NCBI GenBank assembly: GCA_947575935.1
Contig: CANPPM010000110.1
Coordinates: 1 to 8,846 of the forward strand
Direction: 5' to 3'
DNA: 8,846 bases
DNA from: an uncultured Butyricicoccus sp.
Lineage (GTDB): Bacteria; Bacillota; Clostridia; Oscillospirales; Butyricicoccaceae
The notes beneath the pieces were generated by a model that worked only from the letters and a program-made list of their open reading frames with translations, made no database searches and was not told where the DNA came from. This document shows, piece after piece, positions 5,935-8,846 of this stretch (positions are counted from its first letter, which is position 1; each line of letters opens with the position of its first letter). The translations under genes and the position numbers were made by a program.

Positions 5935-5961
5935 TCCGCTGCCAAAATATGCCGCAGCGGA
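5935..5961. other. Second hairpin in the gap after the terminator
   Basis: Perfect 8-bp stem TCCGCTGC (5935-5942) / GCAGCGGA (5954-5961), extendable with a bulge into flanking TTTG/CAAA. It directly abuts the terminator stem. Read on the minus strand, it precedes AAAAAG and then the large stem. The surrounding non-coding gap (5812-6134, about 320 bp) otherwise holds nothing I can identify. Open frames on both strands lack ribosome binding sites and family resemblance. Confidence 0.5.
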
Positions 5962-6134
5962 ACAAAGGGCGCATACAACGCAGAGGTCGTGTGCGCTGCG
6001 CCGCCCAACACCGGTATGGAATACCGCCGCATCGTAGGAAGCTTCGCATATTTGCTCTGCGGGCCGGACAGAACCAGTGCATTTTCGAATGCTGCGGATA
6101 AGCTGGCTTGTGCACATGCCTGGCGCTGCAGCCG

Positions 6135-6842
6135 TTACAAACCGTCTTGTACGCTGCCGTCTTCGAAGGCGCCGCCGTGTTGCAGGAAAAGCCCGGTAAA
6201 CCGGTCACGATGCTCCTGCTGCGTGAATTCGCCGCGTTTCATGCGCGCAAGCTCGTCCTGTTCACCGGCAAGATTGCGGCGGGCCAGTTCCAGCAGTTCC
6301 TTTGCATCCCGGCGGGGGATCACAACCAGCCCGTCTGCATCGCCAACCAGAATATCGCCGGGCATAACGACCTGACCGCCGCAGACAACCGGCACGTTGA
6401 TTTCTCCGGGGCCCTCACGATAGGGGCCCAATGGTGTAGCAGCCTTGGCGAAAACAGGAAGCGAGCTCTCCTGAATATCTGCAAGATCGCGTACCGCACC
6501 ATTGACCACGAAGCCCCCCAATCCGCGCATCTCGGCATAAGCCAGCATCATGCCGCCGACCAGCGCGCGATCCGTATACCCTGCGCCGTCTATCACGAGG
6601 ATATCTCCGGGCTGTGCATAGTCCAGCGCTGTCTGGGCAACCAGATTATCCCCCGAAGGCACTTTGACGGTAAAGGCGCTGCCCAACAGGTTTTTGTGAT
6701 TAAAGGCGCGGATACCGCCAAACATGCAATTCATTTTACGGACACAGTCCCCAATGTTACTGCTTGGGATACCGCGGTAACTTGCAATCAGTGCCGGGTC
6801 AGGGCGCTCAAACTGTAGGAACGCCCGAAATCCAATTGGCAT
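6135..6842 (-). CDS. RraA / HMG-aldolase family protein
   Basis: A 235-residue member of the RraA-like superfamily, which includes 4-hydroxy-4-methyl-2-oxoglutarate/4-carboxy-4-hydroxy-2-oxoadipate aldolases, related decarboxylases and the RNase E inhibitor RraA. Older records call such proteins demethylmenaquinone methyltransferase, which is a misnomer. Visible signatures: IPSSNIGD near the N-terminus (25-32), GDILVIDGAG (79-88), GG at 96-97, FVVNGAVRDLADI (111-123) with the Arg118-Asp119 pair used for substrate and metal binding in characterised aldolases, and PGDILVGDADGLVVIP (161-176). A charged helical tail follows (178-225), as in the longer aldolase-type members. The metal-site Asp supports enzymatic rather than purely RraA-like function. 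The start follows AAAGGGG by 10 nt. No pathway partner is adjacent, so the substrate is not assigned. Confidence 0.9.
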   Translation of the reverse strand: MPIGFRAFLQFERPDPALIASYRGIPSSNIGDCVRKMNCMFGGIRAFNHKNLLGSAFTVKVPSGDNLVAQTALDYAQPGDILVIDGAGYTDRALVGGMMLAYAEMRGLGGFVVNGAVRDLADIQESSLPVFAKAATPLGPYREGPGEINVPVVCGGQVVMPGDILVGDADGLVVIPRRDAKELLELARRNLAGEQDELARMKRGEFTQQEHRDRFTGLFLQHGGAFEDGSVQDGL

Positions 6843-6996
6843 ACGATGTATTCCCCTTTCTGGTAATCATGATTTTATGCCACGTAGGCAGCTCCAATAG
6901 AAGGGCGTTTTTAAAAGTATGGCCCTTCTTCATAAATCCGCGGGCCTTTTGAAAAAGGCTGCAGGCGGATGCGCAGGGCTCTGTTAATCCAGAGCT
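6843..6996 (-). promoter_or_regulatory. Structured 5' leader of the RraA-family gene
   Basis: About 154 nt from the predicted start point to the ATG, with three consecutive stem-loops read on the minus strand. First, GCTCTG/CAGAGC with a 6-nt loop (6978-6995), right at the 5' end. Second, an outer ATCCGC/GCGGAT stem (6936-6941 with 6965-6970) enclosing an inner GCCTTTT/AAAAGGC stem (6944-6959). Third, AGAAGGGC/GCCCTTCT with a 15-nt loop (6899-6929). None is followed by a proper T-run. I do not match it to a riboswitch class I know. Confidence 0.5.
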
Positions 6997-7002
6997 TCTT
7001 TT

Positions 7003-7032
7003 ATTCTAACATTCCGTTCCACATCCTGTCAA
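7003..7032 (-). promoter_or_regulatory. Promoter of the RraA-family gene
   Basis: Read on the minus strand: perfect -35 TTGACA (7027-7032), 18-bp spacer, -10 TAGAAT (7003-7008). Predicted start near 6996, which places the first leader stem-loop at the extreme 5' end of the mRNA. Confidence 0.78.
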
Positions 7033-7079
7033 CCTTACCTGAGGCTGCGAAAAAGCTTCCCTTTCCTGTTCTGCTGTGT

Positions 7080-7085
7080 TATAAT
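7080..7085 (+). promoter_or_regulatory. Probable -10 box for pyrE
   Basis: A perfect TATAAT at 7080-7085 lies about 138 nt before the pyrE ATG. At 17-bp spacing the -35 position (7057-7062) reads TTCCCT, only half matching consensus, so the promoter may need an activator or be modest. It is divergent from the RraA-family promoter, with about 25 bp between the two -35 regions. Confidence 0.6.
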
Positions 7086-7222
7086 AAAAATTACTTAGGG
7101 GTGTTTCGGCCGCCGTCCGGACAGATGCGATGTTGCCAGCGGATCGCTCTACGGCTGAGGGCGGCCGGGCAACCAAACGGCAGCAGTTTTTTGAAACAGA
7201 ATAAAAAGGACGGGGGACCAAT
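7086..7222 (+). promoter_or_regulatory. 5' leader of pyrE with crossing helices
   Basis: About 130 nt of G+C-rich leader. CGGCCGCC (7107-7114) is perfectly complementary to GGCGGCCG (7160-7167). GTTGCC (7132-7137), inside that loop, is complementary to GGCAAC (7168-7173), directly after it. The two helices therefore cross, either as a pseudoknot or as alternatives. A small AGCG/CGCT hairpin (7138-7148) lies within, and a T6 run follows at 7188-7193, before the ribosome binding site. No PyrR-binding loop consensus is evident. The regulatory role is inference. Confidence 0.45.
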
Positions 7223-7885
7223 ATGCTTTCCGCAGCAAAAAAAGAATTTATCGAGTTTATGATGGGCGCAGATGTGCTTCGATTCGGCAGCTTTGTAACC
7301 AAAAGCGGCCGTCAAACCCCTTATTTTGTCAATACCGGCAATTACAGGACCGGTCTGCAGAGTTCACGCCTCGGCGAGTTTTACGCCGCGTTGATTTGGG
7401 AAACGGTGGGGGACAACTTTGACGCAATGTTCGGCCCAGCCTATAAGGGCATCCCGCTGGTGACCTCGGCAGCGGGCGCATTGGCCCGCCATTACGGGGC
7501 GGACAAGCCGTTTTTCTTTAACCGGAAAGAGGCGAAAGATCATGGCGAGGGCGGCTCGATCATCGGCTGCAAGCCTGCGGACGGAGACCGTGTGATTATT
7601 ATTGAGGATGTCATTACCGCCGGTACGGCCATCCGTGAGACGATGCCCGTTTTGAATGCCTGTGCGGATGTCAAGGTGACGGATCTGTTTATTTCTGTCA
7701 ACCGCTGCGAGGTTGGGCAAATCCCTGGCAAGACTGCGGTTATGGAGGTCGGGGAAGAATTCGGCATTCGCGTGCATGCGCTGATCACCGTACAGGACAT
7801 CTGCGAATATTTGCGTGAACAAGGCGGCTATGGCGGTGTCCTGCCGCTGATGGAAGCCTATATGGCGCAGTATTGTATATTTTGA
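7223..7885 (+). CDS. pyrE: Orotate phosphoribosyltransferase
   Basis: Converts orotate and PRPP to orotidine 5'-monophosphate and pyrophosphate, the fifth step of UMP synthesis. The 220-residue cytoplasmic protein has the class I phosphoribosyltransferase fold. The PRPP motif VIIIEDVITAGTAI is at 124-137 and the flexible catalytic loop RKEAKDHGEGG at 101-111 carries Arg101, Lys102, Lys105 and His107, matching the conserved OPRT pattern. The N-terminal FGSFVTKSGRQTPYFVNTG (21-39) with Lys27 is the orotate-side signature, and GPAYKGIPL (71-79) is also conserved. Length is normal. The start lies downstream of an AAAGGACGGGGG purine tract. No other pyr gene is in the window, so pyrE stands apart from a pyr operon here. 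It converges on the MATE gene across a shared terminator. Confidence 0.96.
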   Translation: MLSAAKKEFIEFMMGADVLRFGSFVTKSGRQTPYFVNTGNYRTGLQSSRLGEFYAALIWETVGDNFDAMFGPAYKGIPLVTSAAGALARHYGADKPFFFNRKEAKDHGEGGSIIGCKPADGDRVIIIEDVITAGTAIRETMPVLNACADVKVTDLFISVNRCEVGQIPGKTAVMEVGEEFGIRVHALITVQDICEYLREQGGYGGVLPLMEAYMAQYCIF

Positions 7886-7891
7886 TTTACG

Positions 7892-7928
7892 AAAAAACGC
7901 TTTGCATAAGGCTGCAAAGCGTTTTTTT
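7892..7928. terminator. Bidirectional terminator between pyrE and the MATE gene
   Basis: Perfect 15-bp stem: A6 then CGCTTTGCA (7892-7906), and TGCAAAGCG then T6 (7913-7927), with a 6-nt loop. T7 follows the G+C core on the plus strand and T6 on the minus strand, so it serves both converging genes. It begins 7 bp after the pyrE stop and ends 18 bp from the MATE stop. Confidence 0.95.
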
Positions 7929-7945
7929 CGCTGGAAACGGAGTTC

Positions 7946-8846
7946 TTATTCGATTCTTTGCCGCCGGTACAGCGCGGCGCCCAGCGCTGTGGTCGCCGCC
8001 TCGGCCAGCGGATACGCAAGCCAGATCCCGGTCATACCCCAGATCGCAGACAGCGCGATTGTCAGCGGTACAATCAGGATGAAGCCTCTGAAAAGGGATA
8101 GAATATGTGCCGGGGCTGCCCGTTCCGTCGAGGTAAAAAAGGTCGCCAGGATGGTATTGAAGCTTACAAACAGGTTAGAAGTAAAGTAAAGACGAATCCC
8201 TGGTACTGCAGCTGCCTGCAGCTGTGCGCTATGTTCGCTGTTAAAGATGGCAGTGACCGGCTCGGCCGACAAGAACAGCAGCAGATAAAGAGTGACGGAC
8301 AGGACGGCAGCGGTGCGCATGGCGTATCGCAGCAGCAGGCGGATTTCTTCCGTGCGCCCGCTGCCGTGCCGGTCGCTGACCAGTGGCTGTACGCCTTGTG
8401 CCAGCCCATTAAAGACGGAGGTCACGACGATTGCAATATTGGCAGTCACGCCGTATGCAGCAATCCCGGTATTGCCCGCGTGCCGCAGGATGAGCAGGTT
8501 AAAGAGCAGCATCACAATCCCTGCGGATATCTGGGCCAGCAGATAGGGCAGCCCGAGGGAAAGGCTTTGCAGCAGGAGCGCGGGATGCAGCTGCAGCCGC
8601 CCAAGATGAAAGCTGTTGTTTCCGCGGAGCCAATGCAGTGACATCACCAACAGGCTGATCACCGGCGAGATTGCGGTTGCCAGGACCGCGCCCAGGATCC
8701 CCAGTCCCATAGGAAAAATCAGGACATAATCGAGCACAATATTGGAAAAATTTCCGATCAGCATTGCTGCCGTTGCTAGTTGCGGTCCGCCGTCATTGCG
8801 TACAAAGCAAAGCAGGATGTTGTTGCAGATGAATGCTGGGGAAAAC
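7946..8846 (-). CDS. MATE family efflux transporter (5' end outside window)
   Basis: The C-terminal 299 codons of a multidrug and toxic compound extrusion (MATE) transporter, an integral membrane antiporter that exports organic compounds using Na+ or H+. The reading frame is open to the window's right edge. Upstream of the internal Met at 8764 the translation still matches the family (CFVRNDGGPQLATAAMLIGN), so that Met is not the start. About eight hydrophobic helices are visible, consistent with the second part of a 12-helix protein. The segment FNGLAQGVQPLVSDRHGSGR is the second-half family signature (G-x-x-Q-G-x-Q-P-L). The tail after the last helix is short and basic (YRRQRIE). The NorM/DinF/MepA subgroup cannot be told from this part. 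Convergent with pyrE. Confidence 0.93.
   Translation of the reverse strand, partial: FSPAFICNNILLCFVRNDGGPQLATAAMLIGNFSNIVLDYVLIFPMGLGILGAVLATAISPVISLLVMSLHWLRGNNSFHLGRLQLHPALLLQSLSLGLPYLLAQISAGIVMLLFNLLILRHAGNTGIAAYGVTANIAIVVTSVFNGLAQGVQPLVSDRHGSGRTEEIRLLLRYAMRTAAVLSVTLYLLLFLSAEPVTAIFNSEHSAQLQAAAVPGIRLYFTSNLFVSFNTILATFFTSTERAAPAHILSLFRGFILIVPLTIALSAIWGMTGIWLAYPLAEAATTALGAALYRRQRIE

Noticed and set aside
5470..6117. A 215-codon minus-strand frame crossing the PepSY gene end and the terminator
   Set aside because: It reads through a strong terminator stem, overlaps a real gene and shows no domain. There is no start signal.
6108..6818. A 236-codon open frame on the plus strand
   Set aside because: It is wholly antisense to the RraA-family gene, whose motifs are clear, and it lacks initiation signals.
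7086..7222. Classical PyrR attenuator upstream of pyrE
   Set aside because: I could not find the conserved PyrR-binding loop, and no stable stem directly abuts the T6 run.

Overview
The window looks like a chromosomal segment of a low-to-mid G+C member of the Bacillota, most likely the class Clostridia (possibly an Oscillospiraceae/Ruminococcaceae relative). The reasons are strong AGGAGG-type ribosome binding sites, sigma-A promoters close to consensus, Gram-positive-style intrinsic terminators, an rplM-rpsI pair, and accessory proteins typical of clostridia (FapA/DUF342, CheX, a copper-amine-oxidase-N/PepSY protein). The class call is an inference from gene content. No rRNA, tRNA, CRISPR array, transposase or prophage gene is visible.

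Left edge (1-964, minus strand): a ribosomal protein operon, rplM (L13) then rpsI (S9), driven by a near-consensus promoter. Upstream of it lie five imperfect 10-bp repeats in helical phase (1001-1050) and a G+C-rich gap with several hairpins but no recognisable gene (about 1053-1365).

Centre (1366-4219, plus strand): a three-gene signalling unit. It encodes a 564-residue FapA/DUF342 beta-helix protein, a CheX-like CheY-P phosphatase, and a stand-alone CheY-type receiver. A TTGAAA-N17-TATAAT promoter with a perfect inverted repeat over its -35 box precedes the unit, and a 10-bp G+C-rich hairpin follows it. No kinase, receptor or flagellar structural gene is in the window. The unit therefore looks like a compact phospho-switch attached to a FapA scaffold, and it is the most interesting feature here.

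Next (4418-5933, plus strand): two genes, each with its own good promoter. One encodes an unrecognised 116-residue protein. The other encodes a secreted 257-residue protein with a copper-amine-oxidase-N-like domain and two PepSY repeats, followed by a textbook terminator.

Right part (6135-7928): an RraA/HMG-aldolase-family gene on the minus strand, divergent from pyrE (orotate phosphoribosyltransferase) on the plus strand. Each has an unusually structured 5' leader: three successive stem-loops before the RraA-family gene, and two long-range helices that cross before pyrE. pyrE converges on a MATE-family transporter gene (minus strand, 5' end beyond the window) across a symmetric bidirectional terminator.
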